Assembly (NCBI GenBank): GCA_008828725.1 | Contig: MEHQ01000660.1 | Span: 532,804-596,803 of the forward strand | From: Saccharina japonica | Taxonomy: Eukaryota > Sar > Phaeophyceae > Laminariales > Laminariaceae | Direction of reading: 5' to 3' | Length of the DNA: 64,000 bases | Part shown: one piece after another, positions 34,096 through 48,206 of the stretch | Layout: each line of letters begins with the position of its first letter | Numbering within the stretch: the stretch's first letter is position 1 | The notes under the pieces: generated by a model | What the model saw: only the letters and a program-made list of their open reading frames with translations | What the model was told of the DNA's origin: nothing | Databases searched by the model: none | Translations under genes and position numbers: made by a program

Positions 34096-34709
34096 GAGGA
34101 GGCGCTGCCCGAAGCGAGAGAGAGTAAAGGAGAAATGGTCACCACGCCGCCAGCAAGGGCTCTCGCCCGCCCGAGGCGAGTATGATTTTGTTGCTTGCTG
34201 CTGATGATTTCCGTTCTTGGATTGATTTTATGTTGATGTTAGAATGACGAATACCCACACATTTGAGCTTGAGAATGGAGCATGTTTTGGAGATTTGGAG
34301 AGTGGAATGTAGGTATGACACACAGGCGTTTTTGTAAAGCTCATCTCACTGAAGTTGTCCTGTACAGACTGCTGTACCGTACAAGTACTACTGCAGTACA
34401 ATGGCTGTCTGTTTTATGGTTGCCTGGTCGTACGCTCTGGCTGGGTACCAACCTACGTACGAGTAAGACGTAGTTTTTTTGAAAGTGCAATATGAGGAAA
34501 TACGTTCTGGAAGAATGAGTTGAATTTTCCGCACACGTACATCATCAGTACTGCTGCTGTATCGTATCAACACAACCCTCCGTAATTGAACACGAGTACG
34601 AAAGCAGTAGTAGTATAGTAAAGCGGGTACAAGAGTATGCACAGAGTTGAGTGCGATACTGCATCGAATATATCTGGACTGCAGAGTAGCACAACCCCCT
34701 TTTGGCGAT

Positions 34710-34880
34710 ATGTTCACCCTGCGTTGTCGTGCCTGGTCATGCACAGAGCAGGGGGGAGATACTTTGTATGGTCGTATGTATTGAGCAGGGGGGGTGTTGA
34801 CTGTGCTAAAATATACCACAGATATTATTCATTTCGTAGTAAGGAGTTCCATGTAGTGATGAGGAATTATGTGTGAGGGG
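34710..34880 (+). repeat. F5-related repeat, diverged
   Basis: gttgtcgtgcctggtcatgc, gagcaggggggg, tgttgactgt and ggagttccatg parallel 53449-53620 in the same order. Confidence 0.5.
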
Positions 34881-35530
34881 AACATCTACGTGGAATCAGC
34901 GGCTATATTGTCGGTTACCCTGGTATGTACTGCTGGTGATGGTGAAGTTATGAGTATGAGCTGAGGAAATACTGTGCGTGGTACTGCTGTACATGTTCAC
35001 CAAGTCGGAGGATTGGGTGAGATGCTACGCATACGTACAGCAGTATATAGTGATCAGTAATTCATGGATGCGACATGGCATGGCATATCATGTGGTATCG
35101 TAGGTATGTTGTCGTTGGGAAGTAACCATTATGCAGTGGCATTTAAGCGATAAAAATAGAGATTTCCAGGCTGATACGTATGTATGAATGCATGAAAAGA
35201 GCAAAATACCCGTGACCACCCTGATTTCTGGTCCGCACGATCTGTCCCCTGCTGTTTGTTTCGAGTCTATGCTGTCGAGGTGACTGCTGATTTTACTCAG
35301 GGGGGTGAGCTGGGTGACCGAGCTTCGGCGACGCCGTGAGCCCCGAAAGAGAGGCAGCCACAGCGGAGGCAGCACCAGCAGTAGGAATGTTTGGGGCATT
35401 ATTGGGACTGTGGGTAGGTTTTACGTTTTTGAATGAAATGTGGTTGCCTTATTCTCACGGGCGATGTTGTTGTTTGAGTTTTTGCTGACCGATTTGCTTG
35501 GTGTGTATTGCGTTGAGAGCTGTTGTTGTT

Positions 35531-38520
35531 GTTGTCTTCACATTAAACCCGTTCTTTCTACTCAACCACATCAGTACACCCAGTGCCTGTCCTGATTCCC
35601 AATCCTAGAGAGATACAAATTCTGTGGTCACAGACTGTGAAACAGAGGAAAACCAAAACAAAATAAACGCAAATTAATGGGTAAAGCAAGTGAGATGCGT
35701 AACGTACCGGGTACGAGAACACAGCGACACGAGCCGAACCAAAAAATGATAACAAAAAAGACAAAATAAAAAACAAGTTCTGAAATGAAACATAATACAA
35801 ATGACGCAGGGAGACAGAAGCGCCCCTAGACAAAAAGCACACGTGCCCAAGAGGAACAGATAACTGCTGCACGAGCGAGGCAACACGAAACAAGAGAGAG
35901 ACACCGGCATAGGGTGGAAACAAAGGGAGAAACAAGGCAAAAAAAGCAATAAAGAAGACACGAGAGAGGAAAAGAAAAAAATAGTTCTCAAGGCAAGCTC
36001 AAGGCGATGGTAACAACAAGTTCCCGTCTCTGCTATAAAAGCTGATACGGGGACCATGTCACACCTTCTGCCATCTCATTCCCACTCCAAAAACAAAACG
36101 GTGTCAAGAGTCGATACTACCTCTGCCGCGCCCCCCCCAGTGAACACATCAACGGAAACAAATAGTAGAATTCAAGGACTAGTCGAGCCGATATCTGGCC
36201 ACACGATCTATCATTTCGTTTCTGCATTCGTCGACAGCTGTATCAGTACGGCCGCCCCTGCCCCCCCCCCCCTCTCCTGGTCGCCTCTCTTGGCGTCCTT
36301 AGCTGTATACCGTAGCCAGCTCCTCTCCGCTTCGGCCCTGTGCCACCTCGCCATGAAATGGTCCGCCGCCTCGCCAACCCCCCGATACCACACCCCCCTC
36401 TTTTTTGCCGCCCTCGGCCATAGTACCGTCTCTGCTCCGAACAGTAAAGGGGAGCTTTCTGTGGGGCCCTCTGTCGCTCGAAAAACCCTGAGGTCATCTG
36501 CTAGACATTGTGCCCAGTTCTTTTCTGGTCGGCCAGGCCCCGGGTTCGTCCCACCGGCGATCGTCCCAAACATCACCCGCCTGGTCAGCCCCTCATTGGT
36601 CGTGCGCTGTACGCCCCCCGCAAAGAGGAGGCGTCGTTTGCGGATGGTCGTCTCAACGCTCTCGCATTGTGCCTTCTTGAGAGCCTTGGCGTACGACATG
36701 AGATGGTCGGTGCGTTGTCGGCGCTGGAAACCAATGAGCCGTAGGAGGAATTTGTGGTGTGCCGTTCGGGGCTCAGCGAAGTGCTCCTGGCCAAGGATCC
36801 ACGTCACACACCCGTACAGCAGTGTCTCCATCACCTTGGCCTTTAGCATACGCACCTTTAGAGTGAACGGGGCATCCTCCATATCGTACAGCTCCCGCTT
36901 GAACCGATTGTAGCATGGCCATGCGAGTCGGATGCGTCGTTTGATCTCTGGCATAATGTCCGCGTTTGCGACGATAAGACCGCCAAGGTACAAAAACTGC
37001 GCTGTCTGTTTATACCTCTGGCCCGCTGCTTCGATGACGAGCGGTGAGGTCCGGAGTGCCTGTTTTGCTGTCCGCAGTAGCATAGTCTCCGTTTTCTTTT
37101 CGGATACGGTGAGACCAGCTGCTTCGAAAACGGTCACAATAACGGTCATCATCTTCGCAAGCCCTTCGGCCGATTTAGACACAACGCCTGCATCGTCGGC
37201 GTACAGCATACCCCATATTGCTCTCCGTACACGTGCTAGTGGGTCCTCCCTCACTCCGTCCGCCCCGAGGTCCTCCTCGAGGTGAACCAGGTCCCTCAAG
37301 ATGTCTGGGTCCTCACTGAAGCGTATCAGTACGGCGTGTATCACAGCAGCGAAGAAGACATTGAACAAAAGCGGTGACAGCACACATCCTTGCCGCAGTC
37401 CCTGAGTGACATCGAACCATTCAGAGTGCTCACCGTCATCCGTACGCACGCGAGCTCGCATGCCTTCGTGGAATTGGCGGATAACCGTCAACATCTTCTC
37501 TGGTATGCCGAAGCGTGCGAGCACCACCCACAACAACTCTCGGTCGACGGAGTCATAAGCCTTCTGAAGGTCAATGAAGCACATATACAGCGGGATTTGT
37601 TTGGTTCGTCCGAGTTCTTGCAGTCGACGCACGACGAAAAGCATGTCGACTGTTGATCGTGCTGGGCGAAAGCCGCACTGTTCCTCGGGGAGTATCCCGT
37701 CGGCCTCGCAGTAGTTGCTGAGACGTGACGCGACCATTTTCAGCAGTACTTTGCCTGAATGGGCAACAAGCGAAATCCCTCGGTAGTTGTTGAAATCGGA
37801 TCGATCCTTCTTTTTATGAAGGACCTTAATGGTCGCATCTTTCCATTGCTGGGGGGCGTCACCCGTTCTCCACACATTGACAAGCAAGTTGTGTAGGTAC
37901 CGGATGAATTCGGGGTGGTCCAGTTTCAGCAACTCGGCCGGAAGGGAATCTGGTCTGACCGTTCCAGTTTGGCATACCCCGGACTACCGCGGTCATGTCA
38001 TCCATGGTCGGTTCATCTCCAAGCGATGGTGCTAACGGTAGCTGTGGAAATAGGGCGCTGATGGTTGGGTCAAGATTAGGCGATTTCGCGGTGAGGAGGG
38101 TGCCGAAAAACCCCGCCCAACGTTCAAGAATGCGCACCTTGTCCCTTAGTAGCGTGCCATCCTCGTCCATGATGAACTGTTCGCTTCTCGCTTTTCGACC
38201 GTCCAACCCCACCGTGCCCTTCAGGTGCTTGTAGAAGCCCCGTTGATCGTTGGCAGCCAGGAGTCTCTCTGTTTCAGCGAGATACTCTTCGAAGTAGGCA
38301 TGTAATCCTGCGTCAATCACCCCTCGCAGATTCGCGCACGCCGTCCTCAGCGTCTTCCACGCAGTTTTATCCTTCTGCATACGCATTGATCGTCGGGCGT
38401 CATCCCTCGCATCCCATGCTATTTTGAAGGCGGCTGCGGTTTGAGCGTTCTCGCACCACCCGAGTTTGTGTGTGCGACGTGGCGGGGGTGGTACCTCTTT
38501 CGCTACTGCATCAAGAATTC
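35531..38520 (-). mobile_element. LINE copy A (5'-truncated, broken)
   Basis: Non-LTR retrotransposon, antisense. The 3' terminus at 35531 has the ttaatgtgaagacaac tail plus (AAC)n; the 3' untranslated part reaches 36210. A reverse-transcriptase frame (37932-36211, 573 codons) contains [32 protein letters not shown] and [17 protein letters not shown] second frame (38386-37859) carries the preceding linker; the two are separated by a small deletion near 37970 relative to copy C. The 5' break at 38520 corresponds to about 49560 in copy C, so the endonuclease is missing. It joins copy B head to head. Confidence 0.92.
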
Positions 38521-38525
38521 GGCCC

Positions 38526-41500
38526 GAGTCCGTCTGGACCTACGACGGTCCACGGGTGGCCACACGAGCCCGAGCCACGGTAGAGAGGAACCCCGTGCGG
38601 TCTGGTAGGTGAACTACTGACTGCGCGGGGTGGTGGCGATGGTTTTTATTTTCAACCCCGATGCCGAGGAGTTCATTCCAAAAGCAGAGGGGGAGCATCG
38701 CCTCAGCGGAGAGCGCAATGCGTGCAGCTTGGGGAGAGGAGAGGCTGGGCATCGCGTGGGTAGGCAAACACCCCGACAGCGAGGACGCGAGTGTCGGGGT
38801 TGGGATGGGCTGGGACGGCTGAACCCAGCCATTGGAAACGAAGGCATGCACCGGGCTAGAAAACAGAGAACCTACATCATGATGATAAAAGGAAAAATAC
38901 GGAGAAAAAGACAAAAAGACGGAGGGGTCGGACCTCGCGTCGGCTAGCAAAGTTTGCAGCACGCGTGGCCCGAGCGAGACAGAAGGCGGCACGTGTGGTG
39001 GTAGCGACCTACAATGTGCGGACCCTGGCTGTAAAAGGGAGAAATGGGTATGGGCGTACTGAGTGCGTGCTGGCGAAGGCCCGACACTTTGGATGTGACA
39101 TCGTCGGTCTGCAGGAAACAAGGAGACCTGGGAAAACTGATTTCTCTGCAGCAGGGTACCGCGTCTTGTGCTCGGAGCAAGAAGACACGGAAGGCAGGCA
39201 AGGACTATATGGGGTTCGTCTGGCAGTGAAGGAAACGATATGCCGTAAGTCTGTTTATACCCACCAGTTGGTTGATGAACGCCTCATGCCTATGCGCTTT
39301 GAATTGACTGGTGAAAGCGTTGCCGTTAACCTAGTCGTTGCCGATGCCCCAACGGAAGTCAGATTTAACACACAGCTGAAAGAGGAATTTTGGAAGAAGT
39401 TGGGATACATGGTCGAACAGATTCCAACGAAAGAATGTTTGTTCGTACTGGTAGATGCAAACGCGCGGACTGGAAAGAGAATGGAAGGGTGTGGTGACGG
39501 TAGGGTGCTTGGAGCATACGGGCGTGATGAGCTCAACAGTAACGGCAAACGCCTGCTGGCATTCGCTTCAGATAACAAGCTCGGTCTCACGAACACGTTT
39601 TTTAGCTCGCGTAAGGGTGGAATATCTCATACGTTCAACGGCATCAGCAGCCGCAATGACCAAAACCGGATTGACTACATTCTAACTCGCGAAGCACACC
39701 GGTCTCGCGTGTGTGATGTGAAGGTCCACCCCCATCCTCCGCCCCCAGCCAGGGCGGATTCAGACCATAATATCGTATACGCGATGGTCCGCCTCAGCGG
39801 TCGTTTTGCACCCAACCGACACGTGCGAACGAAAAACGAAATCCGGCCTTTCGATCGGCAGAAGTTTAGATCTGACGGAGATTGCAGGCGGCGAGTAATG
39901 ACGCGGACCCTCTCCAAGCTTCCTTTCCTACCCCCGCAACCGAACAGTATCTCTGAAATGGTCGAATCCTTCACCGGCATACCCCTTGATGAAGTAGCGA
40001 AAGAGGTACCACCCCCGCCACGTCGCACACACAAACTCGGGTGGTGCGAGAACGCTGAAACCGCAGATGCCTTCAAAATAGCATGGGATGCGAGGGATGA
40101 TGCCCGACGATCCATGCGTTTTAAGATTGACAAAACTGCGTGGAAGACGCTGAGGACGGCGTGCGCGAATCTGCGAGGGGTGATTGACGCAGGATTACTT
40201 GCCTACGTCGAGGAGTATCTTGCTGAAACAGAGAGACTCCTCGCTGCCAACGGCCAGCGGGGTTTTTACAAGCACCTGACGGGAACGGTGGGGTTGGACG
40301 GTCGAAAAGCGAGAAGCGAGCAGTTCATCATGGACGAGGATGGCACGCTACTAAGGGACAAGGTGCGCATTCTTAAACGGTGGGCGGGGTTTTTCGGCAC
40401 TCTTCTCACCGCGAAATCGCCTAATCTTGACCCAACCATCAGCGCCCTTTTCCCACAACGACCGTTGGCACCATCGCTTGGAGATGAACCGACCATGGAT
40501 GACATGACCGCGGTAGTCCGGGGTATGCCAAACTGGAAAGCGGTGGGACCAGACTCCCCTCCGGCTGAAATACTGAAACTGGACCACCCCGAATTCATCC
40601 GGTACTTACACAACTTGCTTGTCAATGTGTGGAGAACGGGTGACGTCCCCCAGCAATGGAAAGATGCGACCATCAAGGTCCTTCATAAAAAGAAGGATCG
40701 ATCCGATTGCAACAACTACCGAGGGATTTCGCTTGTTGCCCATTCAGGCAAAGTACTGCTGAAAATGGTCGCGTCACGTCTCAGCAATTACTGCGAGGCC
40801 GAAGGGATACTCCCCGAGGAACAGTGCGGCTTTCGCCCAGCACGATCAACAGTCGACATGCTATTCGTCGTGCCTCGGCTGCAAGAACTCGGACGAGCCA
40901 AACAAATCCCGCTGTAAGTGCTTCATTGACCTGCAGAAGGCTATGACTCCGTCGACCGAGAGTTGTTGTGGGTGGCCTCGCACGCTTCGGCATACCAGAG
41001 AAGATGTTGACCGTTATCCGCCAATTCCACGAAGGCATGCGAGCTCGCGTGCGTACGGATGACGGTGAGACTCAAATGGTTCGATTCACTCAGGGACTGC
41101 GGCAAGGATGTGTGCTGTCACCGCTTCTGTTCAATGTCTTCTTCGCTGCTGTGATACACGCCGTCCTGATAGCTTCAGAGAGACCCAGACATTTGAGGAA
41201 CCTGGTTCACCTCGAGGAGGACCTCGGGGGGACGGAGTGAGGGAGGACCCACTAGCACGTGTACGGAGAGCAATATGGGGTATGCTTACGCCGACGATGC
41301 AGGCGTTGTGTCTAAATCGGCGGAAGGGCTTGCGAAGATGATGACCGTTATTGTGACCGTTTTCGAAGCAGCTGGTCTCCCGTATCCGAAAAGAAAACGG
41401 AGACTATGCTTGCGGACACCAAACCAGGCACTCCGGACCTCACCGCTCGTCATCGAACCAGCGGGCCAGAGGTAAAACAGACAGCAGTTTTTGTACCTTG

Positions 41501-42419
41501 GGGTCTTTCGTCGCAACGCGGACATTATGCCAGAGATCAAACGACGCATCCGACTCGCATGGGCATGCTACAATCGGTTCAAGCGGGAGCTGTACGATAT
41601 GGAGGATGCCCCGTTCACTCTAAAGGTGCCCATGCTAAAGGCCGAGGTGATGGAGACACTGCTGTACGGGTGTGTGACGTGGACCCTTGGCCAGGAGCAC
41701 TTCGCTGAGCTCCGAACGGCACACCACAAATTCCTCCTACGGTCATTGGTTTCCACACGCCGACAACGCACCGACCATCTCATGTCGTACGCCAAGGCTC
41801 TCAAGAAGGCACAATGCGAGAGCGTGAGCGACCATCCGCAAACGCGCCTCCTCTTTGCGGGGCCGTACAGCGCACGACCAATGAGCGGCTGACCGGCGGG
41901 TGATGTTGGGACGATCGCGGTGGGACGAACCCGGGCCTGGCCGCCCAGAAAAGAACTGGGCCAATGTCTAGCAGATGACCTCAGGGTTTTTCGAGCGACA
42001 GAGGGCTCCACAGAAAGCTCCCCTTTATGTTCGGAGCAGAGACGTTCTATGGCGAGGGCGGCAAAAGAGGGGGTGGGTATCGGGGGGTCGTGAGGCCGGA
42101 CCATTTCATGGCGAGGTGGCACAGGCCGAAGCGGAGAGGAGCTGGCTACGGCATACAGCTGAGGACGCCAAGAGAGGCGACCAGGAGAGGGGGGGGGGGG
42201 GCAGGGGCGGCCGTACTGATACAGCTGTCGACGAATGCAGAAACGAAATGATAGATCGTGTGGCCAGATATCGGCTCGACTAGTCCTTGAATTCTATTAT
42301 TTGTTTCCGTTGATGTGTTCACTGGGGGGGGCGCGGCAGAGGTAGTATCGACTCTTGACACCGTTTGTTTTTAGAGTGGGAATGAGATGGCAGAAGGTGT
42401 GACATGGTCCCCGTATGAG
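38526..42419 (+). mobile_element. LINE copy B (near full length, broken)
   Basis: Same family as A and C. The 5' leader starts gagtccgtctggacctacg. A small frame (38630-38947) is followed by an endonuclease-plus-start-of-RT frame (38965-40917: ATYNVRTLAVKGRNGYG, GLQETRRPGKTD, SDHNIVYAMVRLSGRF). After 40917 several small indels disrupt the RT, whose motifs appear in pieces to 42280. The 3' UTR stops at 42419, where the 5.6-kb duplication begins, so about 150 bases of UTR are present and about 550 of the terminal sequence are missing. Confidence 0.92.
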
Positions 42420-43509
42420 TTACCAACGCTCGTCGATCTTCATCGGATTTTGCTAACTCACGCTCTCGCGCTTTCCGCTAGTCAGTATTTGTATTGTCGA
42501 GAAAAAATCCCTACTAGCATGGCTCGCACTCACGATCTTGACTCTAACAGGCTTCGTGGTTACCTGCCACCACACCGCGGCGATCGACACGCCTGGCTCT
42601 GGTCGATGCCACGACGTCACGACCGTATGGGTCAGTAAGAAATCTTCAAATGTGGCTTTTATCCACGTAGGAAGTTTTTCTGTGCCAGACAACGGTGTTC
42701 GAACATATGATAAAACTCCCCCGTTCAACGTAATATATTATCGCGTTCACCAAGCCAAACAATATCCGCGTTTCAACAAGCATGTCAGGTTGTATACCGC
42801 TCGTAAAGGCGTGTGATACGCCCGCGCAGTTGATGTGGGCCGCGAACCGTACCGGGGATGGGAGAAGCAAATACCTGAGGCTTTGAGACCCAGGATGCGG
42901 TGTAACAAAAAACGAAAGGAGGGAAAGGGGGATAGCTGTGGACATTAACTCGATGCAGACAATTGCACCACGAGCGACAAAAACGTGCATAACATGGTAT
43001 CGTAGTCTACGGTTTAATGATAGAAGTGGATACGTATCTACTCCAGGGTGAACAATAGTACTGCGTTCCATTTCCTCGTTCTCATAGCCGCCTTGTGCGC
43101 CCTGCACTTGTTTCAGTCCATTGGATTCTCGTTGTTAATCAAAGTCCACATCATACAAATCACACGTAGAAGAACAGCGATGTCACCAGCAACAGCCTCT
43201 GTGTCCCTCCCTTGCCCTCGTCTCCCATGTCAGGTATTGCGCGAAGGACTAGCCTCTCACGCAGCACGGCGGACCAAGCAGTATATCATCGACATCGGGG
43301 ATGCTGCGGCTCCTGGTTAGGCTCTGCATGGGGGGCTCGAGCTTGCCCTTGTGGCGCAAAGAGCAAAACGCGATCAACAAGTGACGATTTTCGCGTAATA
43401 TCTCGCACGTTATTCCCGTCGGGAAGCTTTGCTGAATGCCGGTGAACGGCCGCTTTGGCTGGTGCTGGCGGGAGATAGAGCGCCGGAATCGACGCCGAAA
43501 ACGTATTTG

Positions 43510-43984
43510 GACGCGTGCTACGATAGAGGTAGCACGTTTCGGCTGAAAGGGTTTCTGTATGATCGAGTTCCTTACGTTGGACTTTCATCATTGTGTTGCA
43601 ATTAGGCTCAGAGTATACTTAGATCGTGGGTTCATGAGATAGCCCTCATACTTTCCTCCGAAACCAGTGTTTTTACTATTGCAGGTATGGAGCTCATAAA
43701 AAACAAGGGACAGAGCAATCCCACGGGTAGGGGTTCCACTTATAGGCAGAATATGTCCTGACCGGTTGTGCTCCTCACGTGAGTAGCCACGGGACACTAT
43801 TTGGTTTTTACTGGTATATTTTGTTTTAGGACTACCGCATTGGGAGGTTCGGTCGGGTAGCTTGAACGAATGTTTCGGAAGTCATGTTTCGGGTGAGATT
43901 TTTAGCTCCTCATGTGGGGAGCTCAGATATTTCTGCTGCGCCCCTACCGTGGGATGAGTCGACACCTCTATCGTAGCATGCGCC
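43510..43984 (-). mobile_element. M1 MITE, copy h (duplicate of e)
   Basis: Same ends and length as 28021-28494, carried along by the segmental duplication. Confidence 0.78.
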
Positions 43985-44050
43985 TCTGATCATTGCTACG
44001 TTTTGAACGATAAAATCCTGCAGGGGGCGCTCGTTGCTTTGTTGAATACG

Positions 44051-44625
44051 GAGTCACTCGCAGGGTTGGTGCCTTTGGTCTGAGCACTACCCGTCGATTT
44101 CGATGTCCGAGTGAATCAAAAAGTGTATTATGTACTGGTTCTGGCTAGACCTATTGTGTTGAGTGCAACATAAACGACTCTCTCGGATTTGAATAGACTT
44201 GCTCTGAGAGAAGCGTAGACTCCACGATGTGGGCGGATAGAAGTCGCGGCATTGTGACAGTCCAGTTCAACGTACAACGCTCAAGGCCGGCTAATAACCC
44301 CTTGGGGGTTTAGAGTCAAAACTCACGCAAAACCAAATACGGAGTCACTCGCAGGGTTGGTGCCTTTGGTCTGAGCACTACCCGTCGATTTCGATGTCCG
44401 AGTTAATCAAAAAGTGTATTTTGTGCTGGTTCTGGCTAGACCTGTTGTGTTGCGTGCAACATAGACGACTCTCTCGGAGTTGAGTAGACTTTCTCTGAGA
44501 GGCGTAGACTCCACCTTGTGGGCGGATAGAAGTCGCGGCATTGTGACAGTCCAGTTCAATGTACAACGCTCAACGCCGGCTAATAATCCCTTAGGGGGTT
44601 TAGAGACCAAACTCACGCCAAACCA
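44051..44625. repeat. 291-bp tandem duplication (duplicate of 28561-29135)
   Basis: gagtcactcgcagggttggt at 44051 and 44342, same period as in duplication copy 1. Confidence 0.85.
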
Positions 44626-44662
44626 AAGCAAGAATTACAGCATGACCCTCACTACGCAGGCC

Positions 44663-44911
44663 ACGATAAAGGTAGCACGTTTTGTCTGAAATAGTTAATG
44701 GATGAGCGCGCTCGTTAGCCTAAACTTGTTGGACTTCCACTTTGCGCAGCATGGTATTCCAATGAATACTTAGGGCATGGTGCAGATCATCGGGCAACAC
44801 GTTTAGTTGTCCTCCAAACTTTATTTCTTGGGTGAGGTATAGGTATTGAGCTTCTCATGTGACCACTCTCACAAACGAAACATGGCGCACCTCTACTGTA
44901 GATTGCGTATC
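44663..44911 (-). mobile_element. M1 MITE, copy i (duplicate of f)
   Basis: aaggtagcacgttttgtctg to catggcgcacctctactgta, as in copy f. Confidence 0.6.
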
Positions 44912-47900
44912 ACGAAACACCCCAAGCTGCTTCATGTACACTATGTTTCCGGAATACAACGGGACGAGTAGTACCACACGTGTGCAGCACGATGGTCCTT
45001 GCTCTCCTGTACATAGTGATGCCGCTGCACGCTTTTCTTTTACGGATGTCAAACCTCTCCGTCCCGTAGTTTTGATCACGGGACTACTATCTCAATATAT
45101 ATATATATATATATATATCCCAACAGTATTGAACGTGTTAAACTAGTCGATGCCGTCCATGAATAGATGAAACGACGTCAACTCGTAACGAATGTACGTG
45201 CCTGTCTCCAGTCATCTAGATAACTTGGGGGTGCCGGATGTGTCGTTTCGTGCTGAGGTTTATCGAATCATCCACGTTGTTGGACGTATAGTGTTTCTTC
45301 TTCACGTTTCCCCGGCTTAGTCTGGAGGTTTGGCGACGCCAAAGCCGAAAAACGAAGCCTCGCTGTCTGCACCCCCAGGCACGGCACGAGCTTCGCCCTG
45401 TGGCGGTGCAATGCGTAAACAACCGGGACTCTCTATGTAAAAAGTAATGCGGCCATCCGCAATAGTCCCTCTGTGAAGTCCACTTCGAAGAGAAACAGCC
45501 CCGAAACAAGGTGGAGAACAGCGATTACATTTTTGCATTAAGATGTGTGCCGGGAATGCGCCATGAGAAGCCATACCACCCGCGCGCAGTACGACCCTAC
45601 GTAGTGGTAACACTCTCTGAATATCCGCAGTGGCTTGATAATATCGCACTAACCGTAAAAAACAACAGCAAACGCGACACAAACAAATGTTCAGTCGCTC
45701 CTAGCCTTGGTGTCGCCACACGCTCGTACGTGAGTAAGACGGGAACGGGCAATGCGGAGGCGACGTACGTTTATGTTTGCTTTCGTTTGTTTTGACGGGC
45801 GTACGGCAAAGAGATCCATAGGGCTATAAAGGCGTTTTTGTTTTTCGTGCCACTTGCACGTTATTGTCACGGGAGGACCTTGCGATGCCACATCCGAAGA
45901 TGGGTTCGAATTCCGCATTGGCCACACGGGCTATTCATCATGCTGACATGTTAGTTCCGCCCGTCACTCTGTTTGTTTTCCCCTCCCGGTGTCGAACAGC
46001 TTTATTCAGGGCGGAGGAATACTATCTGAAGTTCACGCTAAAACATGACCAGGTCGTTGGCGTCGGTTAAGCCCCCTTTGGTTGGACGACAATCAGCTCA
46101 AAAAGGCGTGCTGCGCTTAGTTTGACTTGTTTTAAGATGTGGTTATCAACGATGGAACCAGGGGGGTGGGTCCTATCGAGATGGCAAGGCAGATGACGTA
46201 GCATGCCCAAGTCGTGCTGTCGGTGCGAGTACAAGGCGCAGATGTTGAATGCAATAACCTCTTGTGTCGGCCGGTGGTTTAGTTTCATTCTCTATTTGGA
46301 GCGATGTTCCCTTACCTCGGTGTACCTTGGCGTCTCTGGACCTCGTTTCGCCGACTGGCCCACCCGTGTAAACCGATACCAGGCGTTTATGTATTATAAT
46401 TAGTCCGAATTCCTGCCCAGACTGGTAAGCTTTTGAAATTAATTACGCACTTCGTTAGATTTTGCTTCTCTCCACCCCTGTCGGAGCAAACAACTTCGAA
46501 GCATACCTGAATGCATTAGACAGCAACTACGATTCGTATAAATAAACGTACACTTATCCTCTCACTTGTTCGGGAACGGAAGATCGTCGTGGACCCAAAC
46601 AACCTATGTGAGTTATGTACGCTCCGTGGCACAATACCCGGGGCAAGGGTATATATTTGTCACAATGCCTGAGGTGCCGGTACCTTTTCGGGTTTAGGCC
46701 ATACCTCACCCTTACGGCGCCACTTGAAGGCCCTATTTTTGTCTTGCATATTTCGTCGACCAATGATGTGGATGTGTAACAGGTGCGTACGACGAAACAT
46801 GTTAAAGTTTTTTACTTTCAGACCATGGGATTAGTCATCGGGTAGACATTTATTTAATCTCCATAATCGTTTTTGGGTGGGTATAGACCTTCTCAAGTGA
46901 CCACTTTCAGAAAGTGCATGGTGCACCTTTACGGAAATTCTGTGAGGTATGTAGGCCCGTGCTACAACACCCGGAACTGCTGTGAGTTATGTACCCCGCT
47001 CATACCCGTACCAGGAACTTCTGTAATTTATGTACGATATCCATACCCGTACTCTGTACGCCCCGTGCTACTATACCCGGGGTAATGGTATATCGGTTGT
47101 GCTTGCAATAGATACAAGATGCGACGTCCGTTGGGTAGAATGTGGAGTTCTACAGATAATGGGATGATTGGTAGCGGGATGTTGGATACCGGGATTCGCA
47201 CGAGGTCGATGCCATGCCCCGGTGTTTCATTCCACGTATTTGTATGTGAGTGCATATGTTTCTATATGATACCTGGTACGTGATACTAACATATGGGACT
47301 TGGTTCTTCTATCCTCTACTCTGCTTGAGCTGTGCTCGCTGGGTGCTTTATGTCTACATCAAAGAGCGCTCTAGCACTTTCACCCTGCCCGCCTGTGTAC
47401 GGCAGCGTCATGGGTCCGAGATTTATTCAACCCTCTATAGCGACTCGTCGATAATTCCGGGACCTTTGGGGCATCAGGTGGTACTGGGGTCGCGCTGCTG
47501 CTGCTGGGGCGGCATCTCCTCTCTCTTCTCTCCTCTCTCCTCGTTCTTCTTCTCGTATCTCACTAAATCTACAGCAACTTCCATCCCGACCTCAGCTTGA
47601 AGCTCATGCTCCATGCGGACAACCTGAAGTCTCTCCGACATCGCAAGTACTCGCCATGACCAAAATCGATTCAAGGCGGGATCCACTGCATACGACGCTT
47701 GCAGAGCTGCCTCTGCGAGTCCGATCGCCTTCTCGGGCTCCAGTGCCGAGATCTCAATCTTAAGTAGCTTTATCCTCTCCATACTAGCGTCCTCGTGACC
47801 TGGATGGTCTCGCGAAACCTGTTCCCCTCTGGGATTCCCCTCTGGGATGTCAGCGCTCTTCAATAGGATCGCCGGTTGCACTAGTGTCGTGATTGATCTC

Positions 47901-48206
47901 TAAAGGTGTACACGCATTTGTCGCAGGAAGGCGTCGTAGTGGCTCAAGACAGCAGTGACACAGGAGCTCTCTCATGCATTATTCCCATAGCTGTCAAGCT
48001 GACTCGGCCCAAACCTCGAGCTGACTCGGCCCAAGCATCGGGCAAACAGCCACACAATGTCCTCTCCTCCCCTTTGGCCTGCCCCGATCTCGAGGTGGGC
48101 CGGAGTCCGTCTGGACCTACGACGGTCCACGGGTGGCCACACGAGCACGAGCCACGGTAGAGAGGAACCCCGTGCGGTCTGGTAGGTGAACTACTGACTG
48201 CACGGG

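Larger units (their letters stand above)
32721..35530. other. Mostly unassigned; one GC-rich open frame and an R4 fragment
   Basis: Outside the items listed separately, no gene or element was recognised. 34300-35060 is rich in gtac/tac words. Confidence 0.35.
42420..48040 (+). repeat. Segmental duplication, copy 2 (5.6 kb)
   Basis: The counterpart of 26932-32573. It starts mid-SINE immediately after truncated LINE B and ends mid-F5 immediately before LINE C, so both breakpoints coincide with LINE borders. Confidence 0.93.

Noticed and set aside
38540-39121. 193-codon antisense frame in LINE B and C
   Set aside because: Lies opposite the LINE 5' leader and ORF2 start. Equal length follows from the copies being near-identical.
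26932-48040. The two 5.6-kb repeats as long terminal repeats of one giant element
   Set aside because: Their edges fall inside unrelated SINE and F5 repeats, and no internal capsid or polymerase of that type was seen; a segmental duplication explains them better.
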